This document shows, piece by piece, positions 44,561 to 58,318 of a stretch of DNA of 64,000 nucleotides. Made by a program: the position numbers and the translations under genes. The notes under the pieces are model-generated. The model saw only the letters and a program-made list of their open reading frames with translations. It had not been told where the DNA came from and searched no databases. The DNA comes from Erythroxylum novogranatense (lineage: Eukaryota; Streptophyta; Magnoliopsida; Malpighiales; Erythroxylaceae): assembly GCA_029891385.1 (NCBI GenBank), contig CM057228.1, forward strand, positions 24,114,809-24,178,808, read 5' to 3'. Each line of letters opens with the position of its first letter. Position 1 is the first letter of the stretch.

Positions 44561-47500
44561 ATTCTCAATCAACGATTCACTATGACAAGATCAAATGTCG
44601 ATACAAATTCCATACATTTTCCACTCAAGATTACAAAGAACCACACTCGACCGTTATCCAGTCCCTTATTTGGCCAATTCATTAACACTCCTCACAATAG
44701 ATGAAGTTAACAAGGCTGTCAGTTGGTGACCTTACTATCACACTATTTCACTTGCCATTTTCACTTGCCATTTTCGGAGTAGCCATTAACTTTGGTTCTG
44801 ATGCTATGACTCAATTCCTTATTTCCGAACCCGGTATCAATCAAATACTTTTTCTCCAGTAACATGCAGACTAATACGTATTCTAGACATCCTTTCAAGG
44901 TGATACGTACCATAACCTCCTTTATCTCATCCCTCACATTCCTTTGGTACCAATACAATGACATTTAGTTCCATTTCACTATAACCAGTGATACTTTACC
45001 TAATGCAGTCATTCTTTATATCCCACCAACTCTCTGTTCAAATTCAATTCTCCTTAAACAATTCACTGTTTTATAGTGTTCACGCACTCTATCTCGGATA
45101 TGCATTTTATTCTGTTTCACTTATCCGATCTTGATCCACTTTAGCTAACCCATGTTGTTTTCCTATGTCACTTTCCTTTGTTTCACTCAACACAGTCTCA
45201 AATTCATTGTGGTCTTTGACTCCCGTTAGGCACTGTACAATATAGCAGTGTATCTTTACAGTAAATCAGAACTCTATAACACGATCAGAATCCTGTGAAA
45301 CCCAAACCACTTAAGCATTTTTCCTGTTAAACATTCAAGCCTATAAGCACTTGAATCTATAATCACTTCATTCTATAGCCATAGTTATTCAATTTCACTT
45401 TTCGCGTATGCTTACTAGAATGTCTAACTTCGACTGTTCACTTTCTTGTTCCATCACTTTTTGTCGGGTACCAATACTTTTTCTTTGAATCGTTCAATAT
45501 TGTTTTTTCGATTTCACTCGCATATTCAGACTCCTTATAGGACTCACCACTTTAACTCCAGCACTCTTAACCATTCCTTACCTTTATCCAGTATCTCAAG
45601 TTTCCAGAAATACTTCACAATTAGCCATAATCTACCTGACATTTATTGAAAATCCCAATATCTGTAATCTGTTCATTGCAACATTATCTATTCACTATTT
45701 GAATTTAGTAGGCAGAATTGTCTGTTCATCTCAGAATTGTTGGTATAGTAGTCATTATGCTCATCTTTTTCCTCGAATGAACCTAAGGTATCCTTATAGG
45801 AATCTAAGGTCTCCAAGGCTTTAAACAATTTCGATCATGACACCAATACCATTTATCAAAGTCAATTCAATTTATCTACTACCGTTTGAACATTATGTTT
45901 CAGTTCAGCACACATTGTCCACTCTCCCAAGGTATGTTTATCAGCAGTATCAAATTCTTTAATATTTCATATAATTCATTTTACTTTTCACTGTTCAATC
46001 CTTTCAAAGACATTCTGTCGATAAACTTGGTCACTACCATTTGCTTACCTCACATAATTTCCTATGAGGGTCTTGATCACTTTACCATACATCATTTAAC
46101 TTTTTCATTGAGTCCACAAATAGTGTATTTACAATCCCTTTATGAAGGTAACACTACATCACGTCATTATCGATTTCCCTTTAGGACTTCTTGTCTCTAT
46201 TCATTTTCTCTTTTCAATCGATTTCCTGTCATCCACATCGATATATCTATATATACCAATACCTAATCATCTGTACTTGGACTTCCATCAATTTCCACTT
46301 CATTTGAGTATTTCACTTTACAGTTCGGGACTACTTTACAGTTTTGCCTCACCTATGGAGCTCTATTCGCTTCACATTACAATAGGAGCACCTCAAATTA
46401 AACTTCCACTCATGTTATTGGATACTTTACATTTCCGTACACACAGTACAGATAACCTCAATTTCACTTTTGATTTCGTCCATACTTCTTTCCGTTTGTC
46501 CATTAGTCTTGCTACCATCTTTATACTGTTCACGAAAGTCTCATCAACCAATTATTATCCCTAATTGCTTTTCAATCATTCTTCACTATACGTACTATCT
46601 CAATCAGAACAATTTTATGTCATAATTTAAAAGATCAAAACATTCCTTACACTAAGGTTCCTTGTGACAGTCACATAAACACTTTCTTTCACACTTATTC
46701 AGTAATCTATACCTCAGCATTTTATCCAGAAACTAATTAGTAACCTATACAATTCAGACTTCCATAAGACTCCTTTCCGTTTATGCTAATTCTCAAATAA
46801 ATAACTGATGCCAGAATCATTTTTCATTTCCTTTCATACAGGTACACACTCAGTCCGCTTATGTCTTACTTTAACCCATTATGAACTTTACACTTATAAC
46901 CACTCTAAGCATTCAACCGCTCATTTCCTCTATGATTTCATGTATCTTTCACATACGTTTCATTAATTACGATCAACTTTATTGGACTCCCAACGGTAAA
47001 TCGACTAAAATGCGACAACTCTTTTCATATATCACTTTCATTGTTTCATTTTCCACGTATCATTGAACTATATGTCTCATCATTGTATTTCCATATCCGT
47101 CACGCGCAAGCTTGACCTTGTAAGGTCATAACAGCTTGACTTATACACGGTCATCTCCTTATTACTACGTATCTCTTTATTTTCCTCAAATAGTCTATGA
47201 TAAGGTATTCACAGTCCCCAATACACAACAATTGTATCTCTATCTATTTACCCATCCAGTTACCATTTCTGTGTCTATATACATCTTTTCAACCAAATCT
47301 AGAATTTCCCGATACACAATCAGTAGAAAATTGTCAGTCTGTCTTTTTCCCTTACCATCCTGTGATACTAGTTTCCAAACTCTTAGCACAATATTCACAT
47401 AACCATTTCAGTCTCACGCTTATGCGTTCAAGATCATTCCCATTTCATGAGTTCATTTCAGTTTATCTGTACACTTTTATCTTCTACTTTTTTCTTACTC

Positions 47501-47960
47501 GACTAGGCACTAGGTACTTTGCTCTTTCAGTTCTTTCAGTTCTAGGTAGACCGGTACGGTACAATATTGATCCTATCACAATCCCGCTATCCTCATCTAC
47601 CTATGATATCTACTGATATTGAACACAAATGCAGTGAATCCATATCTGCCTGATCGGATCATCTATACTTTACTCAGTTCCAATGTTTCCCATGTCCTCA
47701 CATATACAGTCAGAACTCTAATTACTTACTCATCTCGGACCTTTAATCTTACTTAAGACTACTATCACCAGTATGCTTCTCCTCTCTCCAGTGGACCTTT
47801 CTAAGTTCTTTTCTCTCACTTAATCACTTGACACGTACGCACACGTAGGATTTCTACCCGTGCGACTCAAACTAGGGATCAGTTGCCACGGTCTGTAATG
47901 ACACGACTCAAATGCATGCACCCTATGTTTCAGACTGTGCCCAGATCATTACGCATTCTC
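44561..47960. other. Non-coding internal region of F
   Basis: The plus strand is pyrimidine-rich and AT-rich. No retroelement motif was found in any frame; the ORFs at 45886-46266, 46142-46564 and 47197-47616 are low-complexity. The PBS-proximal 100 bp (about 47870-47960) resembles that of B. Confidence 0.7.
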
Positions 47961-47973
47961 GGGCTCGATACCA
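47961..47973 (-). other. Primer binding site of F
   Basis: The minus strand reads TGGTATCGAGCCC, as in B, six bases from the 5' LTR. Confidence 0.75.
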
Positions 47974-50900
47974 CCTAAATGTAACACCCACTCCCGAGTG
48001 ACCCAACCCGATATCGTTGGTGATATCCGAGTCCGTGCCCGCAAGTGGCGTACTACATCAGTCGATTAAAACCCAGTATACATTTTTTTTTGAAGCCATT
48101 GATTCCACGTTAGCGCGGAAAAAACAGTAAGTAACTAAAACCCATGTTCATAATAAACCAGTTTCAGTTATTACAGTCATCCAAGAATAATTTACAATCA
48201 CCAATGAGTAAAACATTAAAACCACAATAGGCGCAGAGAAATACAATGCATTGTTATACAGTGATTGCGGAACACAATTTGATAAGACACTATTGCAGAC
48301 ACGGACTGATCCCGACCTCTATCCTTTACTTGCCTACAGTAGACATACTCCCGTGTCAACCGGGGTATTCTTCAGGACCTGAAAAATAGATGCAAATTTT
48401 GGGTGAGTTTTATGAACTCGGTGAGAAACCATCATCGATGGTTCACTAAATCATGCATTACGCACATGGCGTATAAACATAATACTGAGAGTATTCAATT
48501 AGCGATAATATAACAATTTATAGCATTAAATAATAATTTGCAGTAACATATAACAGTTCTGAAGAATCATGCCATCACGTAATCAGTAATTTTCACAAAA
48601 CAGTATTCATGTGAATGCAATGCATATGTGACTCTTTCCAATTATTGATGTTGTGCCCAAGTGCTCACCAAGATTCATTGGGGACGCTGTGATTTCTCCC
48701 CTCGGACTCGAGGCCCGATCAAGACAAAGATTCAGGATAAATCCCCTCGGACTCAAGGCGGCCAAGAATAATCGCAACTTGGGTCACAACGTCCATTATC
48801 TGTTCATGCATTTGTGCATGTAATGCAGTACTCAGTGGTTTACAGTAGTATGACTATAAAAGCCCAGTATTACAGTACTCAGTAACCCAGTGATATGGCT
48901 ATAAAAGCTCAGTATTGCAGTTTCCAGTTTCATGCAGTAGTCCAATCCAATACAGTGAAAAGCATGCAACTTAATCCTATACAGTTCAGTAACCATACAA
49001 TTCACCTTTGCAAGTAGTTCCATTCAGTACAGTAAAAGCATGCAATTCCATCCAATATGTTTCAGTAATCTATGTAAGTCACCTCGGCAAGTGATTCACA
49101 TAGGGCATTTAGACATTCAGGAATTTGAGAAACCAACTAGGTTACTCACCTGTATTTTCGAGTCAAAATCTGGCAGTCTCAGTGTCGTCGATGGACCGAC
49201 GCTCCAAGTGTGACTCTATAACAGTGACAGTATACAAACATTATCAATTTTCAATCAGAACTATTTCAGAATGCACATGTAACACTTAGAAGGTGCACAA
49301 TGCATGATCATGATATTCCCGGCCCTAATCTCATCTTTTTCCACACACAAAATTTGTTTCAAAAATAAGAAATCCAATGGCGCTGACGGCGCTCAATTCT
49401 GACCTCTATAGGTCCCATAAAATAAAACAGTGATCAGAAAATAATAAACCGGACCCACGTCAATTTCCCGTCCAATAATTCTCATTGTCTCAGAAAAATG
49501 AAATTCAATAAGTCATGAATCCGATGCCTCGAGAATCAGGTTAATCGGACGCCGGACGGACAAGTTATAAGCAATAGAATGGAAAAAGGTCAGTACAAGT
49601 CGACTTACATGAGAAAACAAGTCGACTTATGCTACTGTGTATGCATAAGTCGAGTTATCTGAGGATACAAGTCGACTACATTACTCCCATGACAGATCTG
49701 CAAAATGTTCTCTGGCATACCAACTTTCATAGGTCATAACTCCTTACTCCGAACTCCAAATTGGGTAAAATTAATGTCTATTTCATAGAGAAAAGAAAGA
49801 TCTACAATGTTTATGAAGAACCCAAAAGCCAAATTCACCTCTAAGGGTGTTAAAAATACAATCAAAGTTTCTGTCCAGTCAATGAGTTCCTAACCAGTGC
49901 AGTAGAGTTCCTAACCAGTGCAGTATTTTGTAAATTCTATAACTTCCCATTTCATTAGTCAAAAATTACACAATAAATGTTCTCAGTAAGATCACAATGT
50001 GATCTACAACTTTCATGAACCGTCTAAATTCAAATTCAATGGCTAACTAGGTCAAACAATTCAGTGAATGCTGCTGCCCCTGAAGGTACTCAAATTGGAC
50101 AGTGATTTTTCAAGCAGTATAATTCCTTATACAAATGTCGAAAAATTGCATACTTTATACCCATAAAAAGATAAAACACAGTACTACACTTCTCATAAAG
50201 GGCTCAGAATCAAATTCCATCATTAACCAATTCAAAACAGTCTTGCAAGTTACTATCCTGTTCAGCAGTCCATGACCTAACTTCAGTCCAATCTTTGAAA
50301 AATCATAAGTCCCAATGCTGTTATCTCAAAAATAGCATGCTGTATACCATTTTCAAGATAATTGTTTCCTCTACAACTCTTCAGAAGATCACTTAAGCCA
50401 ATTCAATTCACAGAAATTACTAAAAGTACTTCTAATCAGGATGTTCACAAAACCTACACTGATGGCTAGGTTTCACCAATTGCTCAAAATCAGTCAATAT
50501 TTCACAATGCATATCTCCCAATATACAGATCGAAAAATTGCAAAATCATTGGAAATGGAAAGATCATTTAATAGGCTTCAACTTTCATGAAGACCATTGT
50601 CACCAATTCTCCCTAAATTAATCTAGAAAAATCATCAAAACTTTAGGTCATTAATTTCGGATACTGTTCATACAGCACCTAGCAATTCACTTTCCAAGCC
50701 AAAATTAAAATTCTTAAAGTCAGAATTGAACTCAACTCCCTTCATATGAAACTTAGCCATACTTCTTAAGTTTAATTTAAAACAAACCTCAGCTCAATTG
50801 GACAACCCTATCAAAAGTTATGAGCAAAAATCTGAAACCATACAAAGCCACATTTTCCATATTTCATACTAAACTCTACTCCCTTTCATTCAAACATCAA

Positions 50901-51020
50901 TACTACCTCAATAATCATCCCAATTAGCCTCAAATTCAGCCCTAGGCTCATCAAGACAATTAATTAAGTAATAATTCAAAATTTGGCAGCACAACATACA
51001 CCATCTTCTTACCTAAATAT

Positions 51021-52851
51021 TGTTAGAGTAGTGCCCTAAAGGCAATCCCCTTTAGCGCTTTTTGTTCATAGTCATGTGCAGACTTTATGAATAAATAAAG
51101 AAAGGCATGTTTCATTTATTTGATATTCTTTATGAATTGATATTGATCTTTAATCAAATTAATGAAGTCCATGATATATGACATAGCATGAAGAAAATTA
51201 TGATGTGATCATAATCCTGAGATTCCTATCATGTGCAATTATGTCAGTATCTAAATTCTCCCTAGTCATAGGATTAATGAGACTGGACATCATTAATCCG
51301 GACAGACTAGCATATGTCATACTCCTTGATTGGATCAAGCAGTGGATCTCAGAAACTTTAAATATGAGATATTTAGAGTTGACATATGGATGTTTACTAG
51401 TGGTAGTAAGTTCATTGGATGACCTGCCATGAGATCATCACATGGATTTAATGTCAGTGATAATCTCATCATAAGAATGGTGCAAGTATCCTTAGACTTG
51501 AGGTACTCAAGGATATCTTGATATCTGATCCTGTACTTTGACTCCATTCCTTGTGGCCTTCCAGAGGTTACTCATAGGGTGGTGCTTGGGTACAGTTTGA
51601 GGTATTCGAAGGTAATTGAGTAGCCAATAAAGGATTCATCACTTCTGTGAGAACAGAAGAGATACCCTGGCCTCTTGTCAGGATCATTACTTTAAGTCTC
51701 TCGGCGAGCATGACTATGTCATGAAGAGTGTCTTCTTGGACATATAAAGTAATGAGTCCTCAGACAGAACCGATTTCACTGGGCTAGACTTAGTCTAGTA
51801 AGAGTTGACATATTAGCCATACTCATAACCAAGTGGGGTATAGGATGATGAAAGGACTAATTGCATGAAGAATTGTCATGGAAGGGTTCGTGATTTGGTT
51901 CGTGATGAATTCATCAAACCGATTACTTTCCGGTCAATTGGGGTCATGATGTGTTGCTAGATACCGCTCATGACTTGCTCAGATTAATTGTTAATCTAAG
52001 TGGCCAACATAACCGGAACCTAAAGGGTCACACGATAAGAGTGTTTGAGAGAATCAGTAAAATAGTAATTGGACAGAGTTCCAATTATGGAGAGCATTAG
52101 GATTAATTGGATCCTGATGAGATCGAGATATGTCCCGATGAGATCGCGACATCGATATTGCTGAAAAAGTTTTTCAGTGGTTTTTCCATGCCGGGCCAGT
52201 AGACCGACCCAGTGTGTTGGACCACTTCAGCAATATATATATACATATATATATGATTAATTAATTAAATAATTAATTAATATATATATATATATGTGTG
52301 TAATACGTGGAAAGGGAGGAGGAGAAGCATGGAAGCTTCTTTTGGAAGCTTAGTCATCATCTTTCATTTAATTACTAAAAGACAAAATGAAATAAAGTAA
52401 GATGAGAAATGAAGATGATGCTCGTTGGTGATATAAACAAGAAAAGAAAGAGTCTTTTCTTGGTGAAATAGAAGGGTTCTTCGTGGGTTTTAAGAAGGGA
52501 AGAAAGAAAGGTTGAAAAATGGTTTTTCTCTCATCCTCTCTTCACCAACGATTAAGCTCTCTTCTCCAAGAGTTTCATCTCTTCCTTCCAACGTGAATCA
52601 AGCTCTCCACAGGACAGAGGTAGGGTCTAGCAGCTCTTATTCTGTTCTAGCTATTCCCGGGTCAAAGATGTTTGATTCGGTTAGGTTTTCTGATCTCTGC
52701 GTGGATACCTTTAGAGATAGTCTCTATTGGCTATTCAGGTTTGAGTTTTCATACCGACACCGGGATCCTGGGTTTCGGGAAGGTCCCGGGAATAAAAAAT
52801 TTTTGTTTCCGCTGCTGGAACATGTGATGTTCCTCCCGGGATTTTCCTACA
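51021..52851 (+). mobile_element. Solo LTR G (1831 bp), lineage not assigned
   Basis: The LTR runs TGTTAGAGTAGTGCCC...TTTTCCTACA with TSD aatat at 51016-51020 and 52852-52856. The empty site is visible in the sister LTR. It contains a TATA box (52432-52439) and an AT microsatellite (52232-52300). It shares no motifs with the chromovirus LTRs here. The ORFs inside (51205-51432, 52512-52868) resemble nothing. The strand is taken from the TATA box and leader. Confidence 0.9.
52432..52439 (+). promoter_or_regulatory. TATA box of LTR G
   Basis: TATAAACA is followed by a purine-rich leader. Confidence 0.45.
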
Positions 52852-54041
52852 AATATCCATTCATTTAACATCACAAAACCAATCCAAAATGTTCATAATT
52901 CATCTTTTACCAAACATACATCAATCAAGGAAGCAAACCACCCATAAAATCAAACCATAAGCTTAATGAAGTTCATGCACCAATAAGCACAATAAATGCT
53001 TCTACCTATTTATCAAAAGACACTAAACGAGATTCTCACCTAAAGAAGTAGTAAGCTCATCAATTCTCCAATCTTCAAAACACTCCAACTCTTTACCTCT
53101 CACCAAAGCCCACGGTCATCACTCCATACATACACAAAACATCATGTTCTCAAGGCTCAAGGTTGGTTTTACATGTAGAGGAAGAAGGAGAAGCAAGAAA
53201 TTGAACAAGACAAGCTCGTGTATGAAGAATGAACAACCACCCACGAAGGATGAGAAGAGTAGTAGCCACAGATGAAGAAAGAGTTTAGCTTCAAGGTCAC
53301 TTTTAGGTCATCCCAAGGAAAAATCTCGTAAAGAATGCATAGAATAAGACAAGGACATTAATAAAGGGGGACACTTGTCCCTTAATCTTAATGGAGAATA
53401 GGACAAAACACCAATGAAAAAGAACAATGCTACGGATGAAGGAAGGAAGGAGCAATTAAAGTGGGACTTTAATCTTTTCAAGCTTGGAATGTCGTGGAAG
53501 GCTAGCCCTCTTGAGATAAATATGAAACTATTATAATAAGATCTCCCTAGGCAAGTGACAAGTGTCACTTGCTACTTGTCTAGATTTTTATTTCGGTTTC
53601 AAATTCTACTCCAATTTCTCATCAAACTCCAATGGCTTAATTCCATAAATCCTAACATCAGGTCTCTAATTTTTCAGTGTCATTTGTCAGTTATTTCTAG
53701 TACCGGAAATCCACTCAGTCAGTCAGTTGGAATTTTTTCGGTCCGGGCAAGAATCCCGAAAAATTCTAGAAAAATTCCCAAAAATCCCTTAAAATAGAAA
53801 ACAATTTATGGCGCACTCAGAATAATTTTCCAAACTCAAAAATCACGCTAATCCCAATAAAATTGTCTTAGGCACGAAAACCGGGAATGTCATGTATGCA
53901 TGTACAGTAAGTTCATGTGCACAATTGTGACTATGGAGCAATCCTATTATGCATGAGCAGTCCTATGAAGTCCCAATCTAGCACATCCTATGCCAGTTTA
54001 CTATTCTACCCTTCCAATTGAGGGTGGGATGTTACAATAAC

Positions 54042-56029
54042 AATCCAAATTGTCACATTCAAAAGTATATATAATAAAACAATTGTACTTCATTTGATCT
54101 ATTGGTTGTATCTAGACTTCACACTATCAATCATATGTACTAGAGTTATTGACAATCTCTCTAACTCCTAAAAGAAATATAAAGGCAAAAGATGAGATGC
54201 CTACTAGTAAAGGTAACTTGAGAATACCCTTAAAATCAAGAAACTCAATATATATTAAAATTAGTCACATTTAAAATATACATATAATACTAAAATACAT
54301 AAGCAATACTCAACTTGTCTAAACACTCAACAAACATCCAAAATTTTATCATTAGTCATGATTAATACTAATATTTTTATTATGATCATTTATGTTTTAT
54401 CTCTTTATTTACTTAAATAATTGAGCCTTACTTAACCTAGTAGACTTACATTCATTAATCTGTTGGCTCATTTTTACTCATCATAATCACTCACTAGGTG
54501 TGAATATAATCGGATGTATAAATATCAATATAGGGTACCTTAATCCCTTAATTTAATCTGGTACCCTGATACCACTTCAGTACCTAACTATCGGAACAAG
54601 ATATCCTTAGGACTCAAGATATCCCGATACCACTTTAGTACTTAGCCATTAGCAAAGAATATCCTTGAGACCTAGGATGCCCTGGTACCTGCTTTACAAA
54701 TAGGTACCTAACCACATCTCACTCATATCTCAACCCATAAACCTATGACCATAAAATATAACCCATCCTAAGTAAGTCACAAATTCACAACTTTCATAAT
54801 CTTTTATCAAACTATTATAAACTAATCTCTATCTAATTTTAAGAACATGATTTATCTTACACTAATATTCTTAATTATTCATATACATAATTGAGAATTT
54901 TAATTATCATATTTTCTTTGAATTATTAGGCAATACACATCATAACATACAAAAAAATATAAACACTAAACATTTTGTATCTTGTCAACTATTTATTTAA
55001 TAAATAAACAAAATTTATATATTTTAAAAGTCCACATATGCAATTATTAGTAATTGATTTAATTAATGACTAATTCAAAACATGATTCATCATAAAATAA
55101 TTTATTAACATGAAAATTCAAAATTTTATAAACCGTACACTATTATAATGGTGTAGTTTATAAGATTTTGGACTCAACTATTTAATTGGTCCAATCTACT
55201 CCCTAATAAAAATTTACCAAATTTTATTAGACTTTACAAAAAATTTCAAAACCAATTACACTTAATAATCTAAAATTACCCCTTTTATCACTTTATTCTT
55301 AAGTATTGAAATATACTTCCTTTATCTAAACACCATAATTACTAAACTACTATCAATTATTAAACATTCCTATTTTACTCTCACATTCTTTTATTATTAC
55401 AAAATATCCTTTTAGGCATTAAATTCCAATTTTATCCTTGAATATTTACATTTTCTATTTTGCCCTTACATTAATCTTAAAATTTTCTAAATACCCAAAT
55501 TTCTTCCTTTTCTTTTTCTTTTTCTTTTTTTTCCAAAATTTATTTTCTTCTTCTCTACTCCATTTTCACCTACACCTTACCTCATAACCTCCTTCTATTC
55601 TCATTTTTTAGCCACTTTTCTCTATTTTGTGTCTTCAAAATTGTTATCATAGATAATCATGACATAATTCCAACTGGAAACTAATTTGGGATGATTGAAA
55701 ATCACTAACAAAAGGGATGATATTTAGTTTAAAATCTTACTAAGTTCTATGTCTTTCCAATAGATTTTTAGGTTGTTGATTTCCACAACTTCCTCTCTAA
55801 TCTTCTATAAAACAAACAAAATGAGGAAATACATGAGAAAAGCTTCACATGCAAGAGAAAGATGGTGTTTGTGTATACTTATCAGCCAAAAACATGGAAA
55901 TGAAGAATAAAAAAAGCTATTTTCAATGGTTTTCTTCCAACTTACCTACTATATTTATATCTTTACTCTTTTTTATTTTAAATAAGTTGGGTTGGGTTTT
56001 CATAAAAGTTTGGGCCTATAGGCCTTATA
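54042..56029 (-). repeat. Remainder of D 5' LTR
   Basis: The stretch is continuous with 40194-40307 and homologous to 31594-32860 over its last 1.2 kb. It includes diverged repeats with 'gataccact...agtac' and 'agatatcc' (about 54540-54715). It ends near 56029, where the LINE remnant begins. Confidence 0.7.
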
Positions 56030-56946
56030 TGGAGCATAGTGGGAAGCTTGTCGTGAATACTTAGATAAATTATGTTCGGGGAACCTTCATCTCTGGTATA
56101 TTAATGGGGTATAACATTCTTATGGTGTAGGAATTGTTTAAGGATTACGACTCCAAAAACTATATCAAATGCTATATGTTGAAGATTGATTTCTTCAAGG
56201 CCTAAGATCCTGAGCTTTTTTGGATTCCTAGAGTTATTTGTTAAATGGATCTAGGCTTGCTATTCCACTACTTCATTTTACTATATTTAAGGGAGCTAAG
56301 GGAATTAGACAAGGGATTCGCTATCCCCTTATTTATTTACCTTAGTTATGAAGGTACTTTTTAGAATGTTATATAGAGCTAGTTATGAAGGTACTTTTTA
56401 GAATGTTATATGGACCTACTTTAGAAGAACCTAGATTTGTCTTCCACCATAAATATAAAGAATTAGAGAATACTTACTTGGCCTTTGTAGATGACCTTAT
56501 TTTATTCGGTGGAGTTGATCCTCTATCCTCTCTCTCTCACTCAATATTTTGATGAAAGCACTCAATCAATTTTCAGATTGGTCTAATATGAGTATCGACA
56601 CTCAAAAAAGAAAATTATACATTTCTTATGATGTTAGGTGTTTGAATCAATTTTACTCTATACCAAGGCTACCAATTCATCATATTCTATTAAGGTATAT
56701 TAGTGTTCCAATATCGAAGAAGCTAAAATATACGAATTGTTTACCTTTGTTGGAAGCTACCAAGGGTAAGATAAATACTTGGAAAAATAGATGTCTTTTA
56801 TATGTGAGGAGATTGAAACTTATAATCTCAATGTTGAGGAATCTACATATCCATTAAAGTGTAAACTTGTTCCTTCCTAAAAGAATTATTATAAATAGGC
56901 TTCCTAAATATTTTATTAGACATTCTATTAATAATAATCTTATATT
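56030..56946 (+). pseudogene. LINE reverse transcriptase remnant
   Basis: Readable motifs in order are HNILMV-ELFKDY (about 56110-56150), MLKIDFFKA (about 56176-56202, cf. KIDLRKAYD), KGIRQG-like (about 56305-56320), AFVDDLILFGG (56481-56513, catalytic Asp pair) and W-NR-L-YVRRLKLI (about 56778-56825). This is the plant L1-type RT order. There are many stops, and a 37-bp tandem duplication at 56344-56417. The sequence is cut by LTR H and resumes at 61035. Confidence 0.85.
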
Positions 56947-58126
56947 TGTTGGACCCCGAACTTTCGGTAGAAATTAGAAATATTAAATGGAATTAAATGA
57001 GTGTGTTTGTATAGGTATTGTGTTATAGATGTTATTGTACTTAAAGGAGATTGATGAGAAATGAAGTGATTGATTTTGATGACTTTGAAATTTGAGTAGA
57101 GTTGTATGAGTTATGAAAGTCAAAATGAACTAGTTGATTGAAATGGAAGTTGAAAAGCAAGAAATAGAAAGTGAAAGTGTAAAATTTTGAAGAAATTAGA
57201 AAGTTTGACTTTTTGGAGTAAAGAGTTGACTTTTGATTTAGGCAGAATTTGAGGAAATGATCTTCATGAAATTGTAGCTTATGTTGAGAGCTTTTCGTAG
57301 CCATAAAGTATGCTATTTTTCGATAACGGGATTGAAAGTTATGATCTTTGAAAGTTAAGTGTATTTTGCTTTGGTTTTGGAAAATGCTCTAAGTGTAGGA
57401 TTGTATATGTTGTGTTTTGAGGTGATTTCCGTACTGATGTGGTTTGAATTGAAGTAAATGGTCTACATGAAAGTTATAGAGAAATTGAATAGCTTTAAAA
57501 TGATGTATAATATGCGATTCTTGGTTGTAGAGGTTGAAAGATATGATAATGTGAAATGTGGATATTGCTTAGGTGATTGCTATCAGGGCAGAAACTTCGA
57601 TTGAAAAATTAACTTAGCTAGAGATTGAAGTTGCTTTGGAGTCCTTCATGAACATTGTAGAGATTATTTTTATCTTTCCATTGATATAAAGCACGAAAAT
57701 ATTGGACAAGGGAGTAGAAAGTTATTATTGTTAGAAGTTTTGATGCTGTTTAGTGTGAAGCTGATCGACCAGTCACTTTATGTGGATTTTTTGACCCATT
57801 TAGAGGTTGATCTGATGTTTAAGCCTTAATGAAAGTTTTAGAGGGTTCTTTTACCTTTCTATAGACACCGAGTTTGTCAAATTTGGAGTTCTGGTTCAAA
57901 AGTTATGATGTTTTCAAGTTGAGGTGCTGTGTAAAGTTTTGAGAAGATTATCGATCGGTTATCTTCGAGCTCATTTTTGACCATTTTAAAGACTGAGCTT
58001 GTTTGTGAGTCCTTCTTGAAAATTGTATATCTCTCTTTTATCTTTCCAACGGTACCAAGTTTGTCCAATTTGGAGCTCGGAGTCAAAAGTTATGAGAGTT
58101 GGAAGTTTGAAGGTCGGATTGGGTGC

Positions 58127-58318
58127 CGACCGACCTCTGTTGGCCGACCTCTGTGGGCCGACCTCTGTTGGCCGACCTCTGTGGGCCGACCTCTGTTGGC
58201 CGACCTCTATGGGCCGACCTCTGTTGACCGACTGACCTCTGTTGGCCGACCTCTGCTGGCCGACCTCTGTTGGCCGACCTCTGTTGGCCGACCGATCTTC
58301 GTTCTGGCCGACCTCTGA
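58127..58318 (+). repeat. About 13 copies of a 14-15-bp 'tggccgacctctgt' repeat
   Basis: The repeat is nearly perfect, with period 14 for the first seven copies and then slightly irregular. The frame stays open on both strands, giving spurious 113- and 147-residue ORFs. Each junction contains GGCC. Confidence 0.93.

Larger units (their letters stand above)
40308..54036 (-). mobile_element. Element F: LTR retrotransposon without coding capacity, carrying solo LTR G
   Basis: TSD ataac lies at 40303-40307 and 54037-54041. Left LTR 40308-44528, internal region 44529-47979 and right LTR 47980-54036 (4.2 kb without G) are present. A PPT follows the left LTR and a PBS precedes the right one, so it is on the minus strand. 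The internal 3.45 kb has no recognisable gag or pol. Like B it is a large non-autonomous derivative, from a different LTR family. Confidence 0.9.
47980..54036 (-). repeat. 5' LTR of F, interrupted by G
   Basis: This is the same sequence as 40308-44528 with G inserted at a site equivalent to about 43350. Small clustered differences from the sister LTR concentrate in 48000-49000, often where one copy has CAGT. Confidence 0.95.
31594..56029 (-). mobile_element. Chromovirus D, old and highly decayed, host of E and F
   Basis: On the minus strand, pieces of the 5' LTR (40194-40307 and 54042-56029), PBS, gag, protease, RT, RNase H, integrase, polypurine tract and 3' LTR (31594-32860) occur in order. 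They are interrupted by solo LTR E and element F, and each interruption restores continuous D sequence after removal. Translation is broken throughout, and divergence from A is large. Confidence 0.8.

Noticed and set aside
45886..47616. ORFs of 126-140 residues in the F internal region as possible accessory genes
   Set aside because: They are low-complexity Ser/Phe/Leu/Thr-rich, with no motif, and are read antisense to the element. Nothing supports selection on them.
51021..52851. G as a host gene fragment captured in F
   Set aside because: TG...CA ends and a 5-bp TSD with a visible empty site fit a solo LTR; no exon-like coding is seen.
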